A stretch of DNA of 7,457 nt from DASYDU01 sp031403315 (GCA_031403315.1 JANNTD010000371.1:1-7457), one strand, 5' to 3'. Positions 1 through 6,406 are shown, numbered from the stretch's first letter. Notes: generated by a model not told the origin, from the letters alone. Program-made: numbers and translations.

Positions 1-2
1 CG

Positions 3-140
3 GTGCTCGCCGAGCACGAAATTGAAGACGTAAGCGTCGAGGACCCGCCGCTCGAAGAGGTGATCGCCAAGGTGTTCTCCCAGAGTGCTGCCCGCATTCA
101 AGAACTGGATATGGCAGTGGGAGGCCACGATGCCAAGTAG
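3..140 (+). CDS. ABC transporter ATP-binding protein, C-terminal fragment
   Basis: Only the last 45 residues are in the window; the gene begins upstream of base 1 and ends at a TAG at 138-140. The other two + frames hit stops within the first 35 bases. The stretch LAEHEIEDVSVEDPPLEEVI matches the closing motif of ABC-2 export ATPases, where a glycine- or acid-rich turn leads into an 'I-E-D-x-x-x-E-x-P-x-L-E-D/E-V' helix that follows the nucleotide-binding domain. The Walker and signature motifs are not visible, so the assignment rests on this tail alone. The protein would be a cytoplasmic ATPase driving a membrane permease. No permease follows it: an ATG at 130 overlaps the end but its frame closes after 18 codons. 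It is on the opposite strand from the second ABC system at 4840-6406 and is a separate transporter. Confidence 0.72.
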   Translation: MLAEHEIEDVSVEDPPLEEVIAKVFSQSAARIQELDMAVGGHDAK

Positions 141-181
141 CATCGAAGGGAATCGCTATCAACGCGCCTGCTACCGACTCT

Positions 182-220
182 CCTGAAGTACTTTGATGTT
201 GTGTACCACTGCGCTTCAGG
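182..220. terminator. Inverted repeat between converging genes, possible bidirectional terminator
   Basis: CCTGAAG (182-188) and CTTCAGG (214-220) form a perfect 7-base inverted repeat with a 25-base loop. A second pair, GTAC at 188-191 and 203-206, could extend folding inside the loop. It lies between the + strand ATPase end and the - strand rhomboid end, and its right arm covers the rhomboid stop codon. There is no strong T tract on either side, so function as a terminator is only suggested by position. Confidence 0.25.
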
Positions 221-911
221 TGTAACGCTTGCGCCCCGCTCGTTCGTAGGCCGCGAGTGTCGGGTATACCGTCGTGATCACCGCCGCGATCGCCACGCCC
301 GAGAGGAACCCGCCGAGGTGGGCGCCGTAGGCGATGTGCTCGTCGTGATTCGCCAAGAGCAGCATGTCGCCGATGAAGCCCACAATGGCAAACGCGCCGA
401 GCTGCATCGGCGGCACCGGATGCGCCAGCGGCCAGACCTCCGCGTACGGCAATTGCCAACGCAGCGCCAGCCCCAAATACACTCCCTCGAAGCCGCAGAC
501 CGCCCCCGAAGCGCCGATCATCGGCGTCGAGGACTCCGCGTTCAGGCAAATATGGACGATCGCCCCGCAGATTCCGCAGACAATGAACACCGCCAGCGCC
601 CGCCACTGGCCCAACAATTCCGACGTGAGAATCCCGAACGTCCACAGAAACACCATGTTAAACAGGATGTGCTCGACGTCGCCGTGCAGAAACATGCTGG
701 TGACGAGCGTCGAAAACGCCTTGGCGCCCTCGACGCTCAGCCTACCTTCAACGAGTGCGCCGGCAGCGGCGCGGACTTGCATGGGGATCATGCCGCCGCT
801 GTCCCCAAACGAGATCTCGCGGCTTTGCTCCACGGCAAACACGATCACCGCCACGGCAATGATGCCCCAGATCGAGAGCTGACGAGAGACAGGCATGTCA
901 CGCCTTGGCAT
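216..911 (-). CDS. Rhomboid family intramembrane serine protease
   Basis: This 231-residue protein is a rhomboid, a membrane protease that cuts substrates within or near their transmembrane segments using a Ser-His dyad. The catalytic serine is in GASG (residues 133-136, Ser135) and the partner histidine is in YGAHLGGFLSG (His198). The upstream H-x8-H-x3-N pattern (His76, His81 followed by Asn85, in FLHGDVEHILFN) matches the conserved helix-2 element including the oxyanion-side asparagine. Hydrophobic segments at about 12-28, 84-100, 105-123, 133-150, 170-187 and 195-215 give the usual six-helix core, with the long L1 region at about 29-75. An ATG at 896 (Met6), preceded by AAGG six bases away, is a reasonable alternative start; the ATG at 911 has no visible ribosome site. 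It lies 81 bases downstream of the lysR-type gene on the same strand. Substrate is unknown. Confidence 0.93.
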   Translation of the reverse strand: MPRRDMPVSRQLSIWGIIAVAVIVFAVEQSREISFGDSGGMIPMQVRAAAGALVEGRLSVEGAKAFSTLVTSMFLHGDVEHILFNMVFLWTFGILTSELLGQWRALAVFIVCGICGAIVHICLNAESSTPMIGASGAVCGFEGVYLGLALRWQLPYAEVWPLAHPVPPMQLGAFAIVGFIGDMLLLANHDEHIAYGAHLGGFLSGVAIAAVITTVYPTLAAYERAGRKRYT

Positions 912-942
912 TCGATGCGATGATTATCCACGACCGCAAACA

Positions 943-979
943 GCGTGCGGCGTCGCATGTGATCGGACGCCCTGCACGT
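943..979 (-). terminator. Bulged hairpin after the lysR-type gene
   Basis: On the - strand this follows the LysR stop codon by about 14 bases. CGTGC (944-948) pairs with GCACG (974-978), and GGCGTC (949-954) pairs with GACGCC (966-971), with a 2-base bulge (972-973) and an 11-base loop. After the stem the - strand reads CTGTTTGCGG, which has only a three-T run, so this is at best a weak intrinsic terminator or a processing site between the LysR gene and the rhomboid gene. Confidence 0.35.
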
Positions 980-992
980 TCCCCGCCCAACG

Positions 993-2000
993 TCACTTCA
1001 CGGCCGACTTCGTACTGGCCGCCTGCGAGCCGTTGCTTGTCGAACCGCCGCTTTGATCCGCCGCGTTCTTGCGCCGCTTGCTGCCGCGTGCTCCACCCGT
1101 ATCTTCGCGGAGCGTCTCCACAAACCGCGCGGCCGCCGGCGAGAGCACTTTTTCCTTACGCAACACCACGCCATACGTCCGCGGGGGGAAATAGCGGCGC
1201 AGCGGCGCGGTGTGCAAGTGGTCGGCCCCCGTGAGGCAGTGGCTCATCACGATCGAGATTCCCAGGCCCAGCTCCACATAGCGCTTGATCACGTCGTAGC
1301 CGCCGACTTCGAGCTTCACGTCGTGATCGAGCTCGTGCTCCGCGAACACCGACTCCACGAACCGGTGCGTGCTCAAGTTCTTGGGCGGCAGGATCAGCGG
1401 ATATTTGGCAATATCTTTGAGCGTCGGCTGCTTCTTCTCGGCGAGCGGATGGTCGTGCCGCGTGATTAGCATTGGCTCGTAGGTCACGAGCGGATGGAAC
1501 GTGATGTCGGGCGGCGTGTCGAGCATCGGGCCGATGGCGAAATCGACCTCGCCTTCCCGCAACAGCTCGAGCCCCGCCTTCCCGGTCACGTTGTGCAATC
1601 GCACGTCGACCTGCGGATGTTCGCGGGTATATTTCTCCACGAACGGCGGCAACAGATATTGGATCGTCGAACCGCCCGCTGCGATGTTGACGGTGCCGCG
1701 ATCGGCCGACTCGCGGAGCGACGAGAACGACTCTTCCAGCGAATCGATCGCCTCGACCAGCGGCCGGGCCAGCTCCAACAATCGCTGCCCATCGTGCGTC
1801 AGCGAAATCCGCGGCCCACGACGGTGGAACAACTCCGTGCCTAACTCTTGTTCGAGCGCTTTGATCTGCAGTGAGACGGACGGCTGGCTTAGCGAGAGCT
1901 TTTCGGCAGCCCGCGAAATGCTCTTCGTGCGCGCGGCGTGGATGAAGCCGCGGAGCTGCTGGAGGCGGTTATTCTTGTAGCGCGAGGTGGACGCGGCCAT
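993..2000 (-). CDS. LysR family transcriptional regulator, CysB-like
   Basis: A 335-residue LysR-type DNA-binding regulator. Residues 13-73 form the winged helix-turn-helix (LQQLRGFIHAARTKSISRAA through LSLSQPSVSLQIKALEQELG to the wing at FHRRGPRISLTHDGQ), followed by a linker helix (74-98) and a two-lobed periplasmic-binding-like effector domain (103-300). Within the effector domain, the TRHDHPLAEKK stretch (180-190) and the GGYDVIKRYVELGLGISIV stretch (233-251) resemble the matching parts of CysB and Cbl, so it may sense a small sulfur or amino-acid-related ligand; the ligand cannot be read from sequence. Residues 301-335 are a low-complexity tail rich in Lys, Arg, Ser, Ala and Gly, not usual for the family. 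The frame can extend to a TTG at 2033, but the ATG at 2000 is preferred because the HTH starts near residue 13 and the extra 11 residues look non-coding. No clear Shine-Dalgarno is visible. It may control itself; no divergent target gene is adjacent. Confidence 0.9.
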   Translation of the reverse strand: MAASTSRYKNNRLQQLRGFIHAARTKSISRAAEKLSLSQPSVSLQIKALEQELGTELFHRRGPRISLTHDGQRLLELARPLVEAIDSLEESFSSLRESADRGTVNIAAGGSTIQYLLPPFVEKYTREHPQVDVRLHNVTGKAGLELLREGEVDFAIGPMLDTPPDITFHPLVTYEPMLITRHDHPLAEKKQPTLKDIAKYPLILPPKNLSTHRFVESVFAEHELDHDVKLEVGGYDVIKRYVELGLGISIVMSHCLTGADHLHTAPLRRYFPPRTYGVVLRKEKVLSPAAARFVETLREDTGGARGSKRRKNAADQSGGSTSNGSQAASTKSAVK

Positions 2001-2033
2001 CTGCCGGTTCCCGAAATGCGAGATGGGAGCCAA

Positions 2034-2048
2034 TCGTCGGTCCGACGA
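2034..2048. promoter_or_regulatory. Interrupted palindrome near the lysR promoter, candidate operator
   Basis: TCGTCGG (2034-2040) and CCGACGA (2042-2048) are perfect reverse complements around a single central base. It lies 33 bases upstream of the chosen LysR start codon, across the predicted transcription start, where an autoregulatory site would be expected. It does not have the classic LysR T-N11-A spacing, so binding by this regulator is a guess. Confidence 0.3.
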
Positions 2049-2052
2049 CTCA

Positions 2053-2080
2053 ATGCTACCCTAACAATTGGCCGCGTCAA
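2053..2080 (-). promoter_or_regulatory. Candidate promoter of the lysR-type gene
   Basis: On the - strand, TTGACG (2075-2080) is five of six bases of the sigma70 -35 consensus. TAGCAT (2053-2058), four of six of the -10 consensus, follows after a 16-base spacer. Transcription would start near 2046 and leave a leader of about 45 bases before the ATG at 2000. Confidence 0.4.
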
Positions 2081-2123
2081 TCATTACTGCGACTATCCCT
2101 ACAGTGCATAAATGCTGGGATGT

Positions 2124-2146
2124 GCCGAATTTGCGGAAAATTCGGC
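2124..2146. promoter_or_regulatory. Perfect 9-base inverted repeat, operator or stem-loop
   Basis: GCCGAATTT (2124-2132) and AAATTCGGC (2138-2146) are exact reverse complements with a 5-base loop (GCGGA). It has no T tract on the + strand and no gene ends just before it on either strand, so a protein-binding site about 125 bases upstream of the LysR start is as likely as a terminator. Confidence 0.35.
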
Positions 2147-2457
2147 TGGCGGCAGCCTGGCCGATGAGCTACGCTATTGGAGAACTGGGGTGTCTCGGTT
2201 TGAGGACAATCCTCTCGAATCGGGACACTAATCATCGGCCGCAAGTTGCCGCACCTCCCAGTAGCGATCGTCCTTCCTGCCGCAAAAGACTCGATCCGAC
2301 AAAGAGTTACGTCAACACGCCAGGCCGCTCGATGAGCTTCAGCCGACCGTTGGCACACTCGTTGCAATATTAGGCAAGTGAAACGCCGAGCCGGTCGTCA
2401 CCGTGATAACCGGAACTGTTGATAGCCGGACCGGGCGAATCGAACCGGAACCGAGAA

Positions 2458-2487
2458 GTGGCACCCCTCACTGACATCCCTTTTAAT
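2458..2487 (+). promoter_or_regulatory. Candidate promoter for the small membrane protein
   Basis: GTGGCA (2458-2463, four of six -35 bases) and TTTAAT (2482-2487, five of six -10 bases) are separated by 18 bases. The -10 is flanked by CCCT (2478-2481) and AGGG (2488-2491), a short inverted repeat that could be a regulator site. The leader to the ATG at 2551 would be about 57 bases. Confidence 0.3.
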
Positions 2488-2550
2488 AGGGCCCCCATTT
2501 CCAGGCACCTTTCACCGTTACAAGCGAATCGCCTGCCAGGAGAAGTCACG

Positions 2551-2805
2551 ATGAATTGCTCGCAAAAAACGTCGTACTTGCAAATTGCCTTGATCCTGGG
2601 CGCACTAGCCGCCGGAGCCGTGGTGACGCGGGTCATTCCCGATGTCCGCCCGATGGCGGCCTACGTGCAGCACACGCAAACCATCCCGACGACCGCGGTC
2701 TTCAAGCACGCGAGCGTGAAGAAAGCGTCGCACGATGCCTCGCGCGATTTGACGGGCATCGACGTCGACCTCCGCCGGATCGCCTTGTTCGGCCGCATCT
2801 CCTAA
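2551..2805 (+). CDS. Small single-span membrane protein, function unknown
   Basis: An 84-residue protein I do not recognise. The start is well supported: AGGAG at 2538-2542 sits eight bases before the ATG, the best ribosome site in the window, and an intrinsic terminator follows the stop by 60 bases, so this looks like a genuine one-gene transcript. Residues 9-29 form one hydrophobic helix after a short N-terminus that carries one lysine (Lys6). It could be a membrane anchor or an uncleaved signal peptide; there is an AxA-like site only weakly placed. Residues 30-84 are predicted soluble and mixed in charge, with basic (FKHASVKKASH) then acidic (DLTGIDVDL) stretches and an RRIALFGR segment near the end. 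Similar small secreted or anchored proteins are common in planctomycete genomes, usually without known function. The same frame stays open upstream to 2419, but that part has no ribosome site. Confidence 0.68.
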   Translation: MNCSQKTSYLQIALILGALAAGAVVTRVIPDVRPMAAYVQHTQTIPTTAVFKHASVKKASHDASRDLTGIDVDLRRIALFGRIS

Positions 2806-2844
2806 GTCATCCGACTGGATTCATCTTCCTGGCCTCTCTCCGCT

Positions 2845-2864
2845 AGGTCACTTATCGGTGACCT
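2845..2864 (+). other. Short stem-loop ahead of the terminator
   Basis: AGGTCAC (2845-2851) and GTGACCT (2858-2864) form a perfect 7-base stem with a 6-base loop. It ends one base before the terminator stem begins, so the transcript would carry two stacked hairpins. It could protect the 3' end or act as a protein-binding site. Confidence 0.5.
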
Positions 2865-2865
2865 C

Positions 2866-2906
2866 GCAGCAGCCGACAACGCCCACTGCCGGCTGCTGCT
2901 GTTTTT
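2866..2906 (+). terminator. Rho-independent terminator
   Basis: GCAGCAGCCG (2866-2875) pairs perfectly with CGGCTGCTGC (2890-2899) over ten bases with a 14-base loop. The stem is followed by TG and then five Ts (2902-2906). This is a classic intrinsic terminator for the small membrane protein gene ending at 2805. It lies just 12 bases before the next start codon, so it may also serve as an attenuator for that gene. Confidence 0.82.
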
Positions 2907-2918
2907 AGGGCGGCTTCC

Positions 2919-3140
2919 ATGCGATACGAGGACATTCCGCCTGAATGGCTCGCGGAGTTCGAAGCGGCCGCGAAGCGCACGCTCGAGGAACGGTTTCGCT
3001 ACGCGTTCATCAAGACGTACAAGCCAGTGATGGACGATGCGGACTTTCGGGCCTTTGACACGACGGCCGACTATCGCCGTTGGTGCGAGGAAAACTTGCC
3101 GAGTTGGTTGGGCTACGGGCGGCCATCGGACATCCAATAG
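2919..3140 (+). CDS. Small hypothetical protein (73 aa)
   Basis: A 73-residue soluble protein I cannot assign to a family. It begins with a MRYEDIPPEWLAEFE opening, continues as a charged amphipathic helix (about 8-30, EFEAAAKRTLEERFRYAFIK), then has an acidic turn (MDDADFRAFD, 38-47) and ends with a distinctive tryptophan-rich segment, ADYRRWCEENLPSWLGYGR (50-68). The mix of helix, conserved-looking W-C-E-x-N-L-P and WLGYG elements and no low complexity argues for a real folded protein. A weak AGGG at 2907-2910 sits eight bases before the ATG. The gene starts straight after a terminator, so its promoter must lie upstream of or inside the hairpins, or it depends on read-through. Its stop faces the end of the - strand operon 78 bases away. 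Small helical proteins of this kind can be toxin-antitoxin partners, but no partner is adjacent. Confidence 0.66.
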   Translation: MRYEDIPPEWLAEFEAAAKRTLEERFRYAFIKTYKPVMDDADFRAFDTTADYRRWCEENLPSWLGYGRPSDIQ

Positions 3141-3188
3141 CCAGACGGCGAAATCCCTTGGAATTCCGCCGAGACGCGCATCGCGCAT

Positions 3189-3207
3189 CGAGTCTCGGAG
3201 AGACTCG
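3189..3207. terminator. Hairpin between converging transcription units
   Basis: CGAGTCTC (3189-3196) and GAGACTCG (3200-3207) form a perfect 8-base stem with a 3-base loop. It sits 11 bases past the stop of the - strand operon and 48 bases past the stop of the 73-residue + strand gene, a natural place for a shared terminator. Neither side has a T tract. A CGCGCAT heptamer occurs twice in tandem beside it (3175-3188). Confidence 0.42.
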
Positions 3208-3218
3208 TCCACGTGGCA

Positions 3219-4820
3219 CTACGCAAAGATTTCCGTCCCCACGAGCGGCGGGGCAGGGAAGGGCGTAGCGCACGCCGCGCAAGCTTCGCGATCCCGCGGC
3301 ACATTCGCTCCGCATTCGCCGCATGGTTCCAGTTTTGCTCGGCGGTGTTCGAGCCAGTAAGCGGCGAGTCCCGGCGGTCCAAACAGAAACACGAAAGTGG
3401 CCCAGACGCCGGAGTGCGGCCGAAAGTATTGTCGGTGCAGCCGGTGCGCGTACCAGGCGGAAGCCAGTGAAACGATCAGCACGATCACTGACATGGGCCA
3501 GAGGAGAGCAAAGGTCTGTCGCAGTGCAGCAGAATACGTGTTGGCCTTGTAATACTGCAGCCGCCAAAACGGCTCCACGCCGACGATCGAGCCCAGCCAG
3601 CCCAACGGCTCCGGCATCAAGGCGCTCATCGCCCAGAACTCGCGGCTCTCCAGCGGCGGCACAGAGCCCTGCAACTCGACACGCTCTTCGCGCTGGATCG
3701 CGCCGTCGGGCGAAATCCAATACAGTTCATTGATGCTGCCACCGCTCCAATAGCCAGCATGACAATTGAGAAGCAGCGTGTCGGGACTGAGCCAATAGCA
3801 CGTGAACGATCGATCCGCCGGCACCTGGCTGGGAAGCTTGAACTCCCAGTGATTGTCGCTGGTCGCGTCGTAGAGCAGCACCCGGTCGCGTGTGCGGACG
3901 ACGACGATGCCCGTTGTCTTCGGCGGCTCTGTGTCGGAATCCGCTGGGTCGGCGGCCGGCGGCAACGCTCGAAACACGTCTTGCTGCGCCACCAAACGGA
4001 ACCGTCCCGGCCGGGTGCGTCGCGCGTTGTCGTCCCGATCGGCGTCTTGGACCGTCGCTTCCAAGACATGCATCTCGCCGATCGAAAGTGAGTCAGGCAC
4101 CTCCAGCACGACGCGCGACGTTCGCTCGCGGAGGTCGATCTCCCACAGCCGTTTGCCGTCGACGACGAATATCAGCCACTGTGCCGGGTGATCGTACGCC
4201 GAGAGATTGTGATACTGCACGATACTGTTCCCCTCGACATATTGACTGCTGGCGACACGATCCGTGACGCGGCCCGCTTCATTGCCGGCGAATGAAAACT
4301 GTTCTTTCCGCGGCGGCAACGACAAGCGAAAACCCTCGCTGCCAATGTAACCGACCGAGAGCTTCGAGGTGGGATCAAAGCCGGCGAAGTAGAGATGGTC
4401 CGCTTGTTTGTCGGAGCTGACCACGTACCAGGCGGTCGGTGGTTTCTTGCCGTCGGTCACGCCGCCAATCCGGCCGCGGTAATTATCCCAGCGGATCGGA
4501 AGCCGGATCACGCCGGGCGGCAATTCGAAGCGTCGCGGCGACGCACCGTAGAGCCACAGCTCGTAGTCGCTCGGCCACGGTTTGCCGTCGAGCGTTCGCC
4601 GGCCGAGCGTACTCATCCCGGGCGTGTCGTTGGATCGAATCGAGATGACCGGCGTGCCATCGTACGCGACGTCGAGCTGCTCGCTAATGATCGTACGCGC
4701 GGAGAGCGAGCCGAAAATCGAAAACAGCCAGCCACAACCCACGCCCCACACCACGCCGATACCCGTCGCGACAATCGCCGCGGCGACGATTTTCCGCCAA
4801 ATGTTCGCGCGCCCGTTCAT
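3219..4820 (-). CDS. Membrane-anchored protein with C-terminal zinc ribbon, last gene of ABC operon
   Basis: A 533-residue protein with no family name I can give. It has a basic N-terminus and a hydrophobic helix at 11-37, then about 400 residues that look extracytoplasmic and rich in beta strands. Several blade-like stretches (GKRLWEIDLRERTSRVVLE at 222-240, RDRVLLYDATSDNHWEFKLP at 311-330, NELYWISPDGAIQREERVEL at 364-383) suggest a beta-propeller-like fold. Further hydrophobic helices lie at 436-457 and about 472-489, separated by a basic loop (HRLHRQYFRPH). The tail has a zinc-ribbon pattern CxxC-x10-CxxC (Cys500, 503, 514, 517) followed by a proline-rich end. Translation likely starts at ATG 4820: GAGGA on the - strand (4830-4834) precedes it by nine bases, and the permease stop is 19 bases upstream. 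I recall similar zinc-ribbon-ended proteins beside ABC-2 genes in planctomycetes, but cannot verify this here. A role as accessory or sensor subunit of the transporter is inference from operon position. Confidence 0.85.
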   Translation of the reverse strand: MNGRANIWRKIVAAAIVATGIGVVWGVGCGWLFSIFGSLSARTIISEQLDVAYDGTPVISIRSNDTPGMSTLGRRTLDGKPWPSDYELWLYGASPRRFELPPGVIRLPIRWDNYRGRIGGVTDGKKPPTAWYVVSSDKQADHLYFAGFDPTSKLSVGYIGSEGFRLSLPPRKEQFSFAGNEAGRVTDRVASSQYVEGNSIVQYHNLSAYDHPAQWLIFVVDGKRLWEIDLRERTSRVVLEVPDSLSIGEMHVLEATVQDADRDDNARRTRPGRFRLVAQQDVFRALPPAADPADSDTEPPKTTGIVVVRTRDRVLLYDATSDNHWEFKLPSQVPADRSFTCYWLSPDTLLLNCHAGYWSGGSINELYWISPDGAIQREERVELQGSVPPLESREFWAMSALMPEPLGWLGSIVGVEPFWRLQYYKANTYSAALRQTFALLWPMSVIVLIVSLASAWYAHRLHRQYFRPHSGVWATFVFLFGPPGLAAYWLEHRRAKLEPCGECGANVPRDREACAACATPFPAPPLVGTEIFA

Positions 4821-4839
4821 GGTTTATTGTCCTCGACGA

Positions 4840-5490
4840 TCAGTAATCGCGTTGCTGGACGAAGTAAAAGATGCCAACGATCAGCAGTCCACTGGCAGCG
4901 AACGACAACGCGACGGTGAGCCAAAGCCAGGGTGCGCTGCTGGCGACAAGCGCGACGAGGATTCCCGCTACGAGCGGAACCAGCCGCGAGCCGAACCAGC
5001 GCCCCGGCCGCATGCCCGCGAGAAATGCCCCGAAATACAGGGGTGGCAACGACAGCCATAGCTGCCAGGCCGGCACCGTCATCGTCCAATAGAACGGCGC
5101 GTCGAAATGTCCCGGCGTCGCCGCCCACCAGGCATAGAGCGCGATTAACAGTCCAGCCATCAGCATCGCCAGCGAGCCGCCGACCAAAAGCTTGAGTCCG
5201 AAGATGCGGTTGCGGCTCATCGGCCGGTGCAACAAGAAGAAATAAGTTCCTTGACCAAGCTCCCAAGCCGTTTGGCGAAAACCGAGCGCGATCGCCAGTC
5301 CGCCGCCGACGAGCCAGAAATAGAAATTTAGCGAGTCGTTGACGAACGGATAGCCGTACAGCCAGCGACTCTGCCAGGGCACTAGCCGCGTGGCCGTTAA
5401 GTCCGCCAACACATACGCCACGCCCAGCACCGCCAGCGCGACGATCCCCGCCGATTCACGCAGCTCCTTGATTACGAGCGCTTTGTGCAT
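4840..5490 (-). CDS. ABC-2 type transporter permease
   Basis: A 216-residue membrane subunit of an ABC-2 type exporter. Six hydrophobic helices are visible, at about 14-31, 53-70, 99-122, 139-159, 167-184 and 186-210. The short N-terminal amphipathic KELRES helix before the first span and the GTYFFLLHRPMSRNRIFGLK segment (81-100) between spans 2 and 3 are typical of the family: the latter corresponds to the usual 'T-x-x-F-L-L-x-x-P-x-S-R' coupling motif that faces the ATPase. The frame extends to a TTG at 5508, but the ATG at 5490 is preferred because GGAG (5498-5501 on the + strand as ctcc) lies seven bases before it. It overlaps the end of the ATPase gene by 35 bases, which implies translational coupling and a fixed subunit ratio. 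The partner ATPase is the upstream gene; the substrate cannot be predicted. Confidence 0.87.
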   Translation of the reverse strand: MHKALVIKELRESAGIVALAVLGVAYVLADLTATRLVPWQSRWLYGYPFVNDSLNFYFWLVGGGLAIALGFRQTAWELGQGTYFFLLHRPMSRNRIFGLKLLVGGSLAMLMAGLLIALYAWWAATPGHFDAPFYWTMTVPAWQLWLSLPPLYFGAFLAGMRPGRWFGSRLVPLVAGILVALVASSAPWLWLTVALSFAASGLLIVGIFYFVQQRDY

Positions 5491-6406
5491 CTTCGATCTC
5501 CGTGGCAAAGAGCGGGAGCGACCGCCGCGACCCGCGAGTGTATTCGATGAACGCGTCTTCGAGATTCAGATCTAGCACCTCGATCGATTGCGGTCGCAGC
5601 CGCTCGACCGCTTCGCGCTGGGTGTCGTCGTAACCGACCAACACCATTTCCAGGCTGGTGCCCGCCTGCCGGCAGCTCACGAGCCCGGGCACGTCCACCG
5701 CATCGGGAGGCGTGCCAACGAACTCGAGCACGATCTTGCGGACCGATTCTCGAAAAGTCTCCGTGCGGCAATCGACCCGCAACACGCCGCCGATCATGAT
5801 CCCGATCCGGTCGGCGACGCGCTCGACGTCTCCCAAAATGTGCGAGCTGAACAGGATCGTCCGCCCTTGCCGCTGGATGATCTGAATCAGCGACTCCAAA
5901 AAGTCGCGCCGCACCACCGTGTCCATGCCCAGCGTCGGATCGTCGAGCACCAACAGCTCGGGATCGGGGGCCACGGCGAGCGCCAGCGACACTTGGGCCT
6001 GCTGTCCGCGCGAGAGCCGGCGGAACTTTTGCTTCCGCGCGAGCTCGAAGTGGTCGAGAATCTGGTCCACCAGCACGTCGTTCCACCGCGGGTAGAACGC
6101 CCGCGCGAACTCGACCGCCTGGCCGATCGTCATCCAACTGTAAAACGGATGCCCCTCGGCGAGATAGGCGATGCGGGCCCGCGTCGCCTCCGAAATCGTC
6201 GCGCAGTCTTCACCCAGGAGCGTGGCGCTGCCGCTATCCGCGCGAACCATGCCCATCAGAATCTTGATGGCGGTCGACTTGCCGGCCCCGTTGCGGCCCA
6301 ACAGCCCGTACACGCTCCCCGCCGGCACGCGGAGCGAAAGCGTGTCGACAACTCGCTGTCCCTGGTAATGTTTCGTCAGCCGATCGGTGACAATGGCATC
6401 GGTCAT
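5456..6406 (-). CDS. ABC transporter ATP-binding protein (YtrB/BcrA-like)
   Basis: A 316-residue cytoplasmic ATPase that powers the permease encoded just downstream. The motifs are in order: Walker A GRNGAGKST (37-45), signature LSRGQQ (131-136, with Arg in place of the usual second-position Gly), Walker B LLVLDDP (151-157), D-loop GMD (160-162) and the switch histidine in FSSHI (His189). The residue after the Walker B aspartate is Asp156 where most ABC ATPases have the catalytic glutamate, and the Q-loop position reads LAEGHPFY (82-89) with Glu84 and no glutamine. The C-terminal LEDAFIEYTRG (282-292) is the usual exporter tail motif. Both substitutions are conservative and I recall them in YtrA-linked ATPases, so the enzyme may still be active. 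The start at ATG 6406 lacks a clear ribosome site; the gene lies 20 bases after the repressor stop. The length is normal for the family. Confidence 0.95.
   Translation of the reverse strand: MTDAIVTDRLTKHYQGQRVVDTLSLRVPAGSVYGLLGRNGAGKSTAIKILMGMVRADSGSATLLGEDCATISEATRARIAYLAEGHPFYSWMTIGQAVEFARAFYPRWNDVLVDQILDHFELARKQKFRRLSRGQQAQVSLALAVAPDPELLVLDDPTLGMDTVVRRDFLESLIQIIQRQGRTILFSSHILGDVERVADRIGIMIGGVLRVDCRTETFRESVRKIVLEFVGTPPDAVDVPGLVSCRQAGTSLEMVLVGYDDTQREAVERLRPQSIEVLDLNLEDAFIEYTRGSRRSLPLFATEIEDAQSARNQGAA

Larger units (their letters stand above)
2001..2550. other. Gene-free region upstream of the lysR-type gene
   Basis: About 550 bases with no convincing coding frame: the open frames here have no ribosome site and resemble no family I know. 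It is less GC-rich than its flanks. It contains the candidate lysR promoter and a palindrome near 2034-2080, a perfect 9-base inverted repeat at 2124-2146, and a candidate promoter at 2458-2487 reading toward the small membrane protein gene. I see nothing definite in 2150-2450. Confidence 0.6.

Noticed and set aside
130..186. 18-codon frame overlapping the end of the ABC ATPase fragment
   Set aside because: It is too short, has no recognisable motif and probably arises by chance; it could at most be a remnant of a lost downstream gene.
201..923. Long + strand frame across the rhomboid gene
   Set aside because: Its product is an Arg/His-rich composition typical of the shadow of a GC-rich gene, while the - strand frame carries the full set of rhomboid motifs.
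2001..2033. TTG-initiated 11-residue extension of the LysR protein
   Set aside because: The ATG at 2000 already places the HTH at the usual distance, and the extension has no support beyond an open frame.
2430..2460. GGTTCGATTC on the - strand, resembling a tRNA T-loop
   Set aside because: The five bases on either side do not pair as a T stem and no acceptor, D or anticodon arm can be built around it.
2077..2636. Two - strand frames in the gene-free region
   Set aside because: No ribosome site, no domain, no hydrophobic pattern, and one overlaps the better supported + strand small gene.
5472..6137. 221-codon - strand frame inside the ATPase gene
   Set aside because: It is an Arg/Ala-rich shadow of the ATPase, which has every ABC motif in its own frame.
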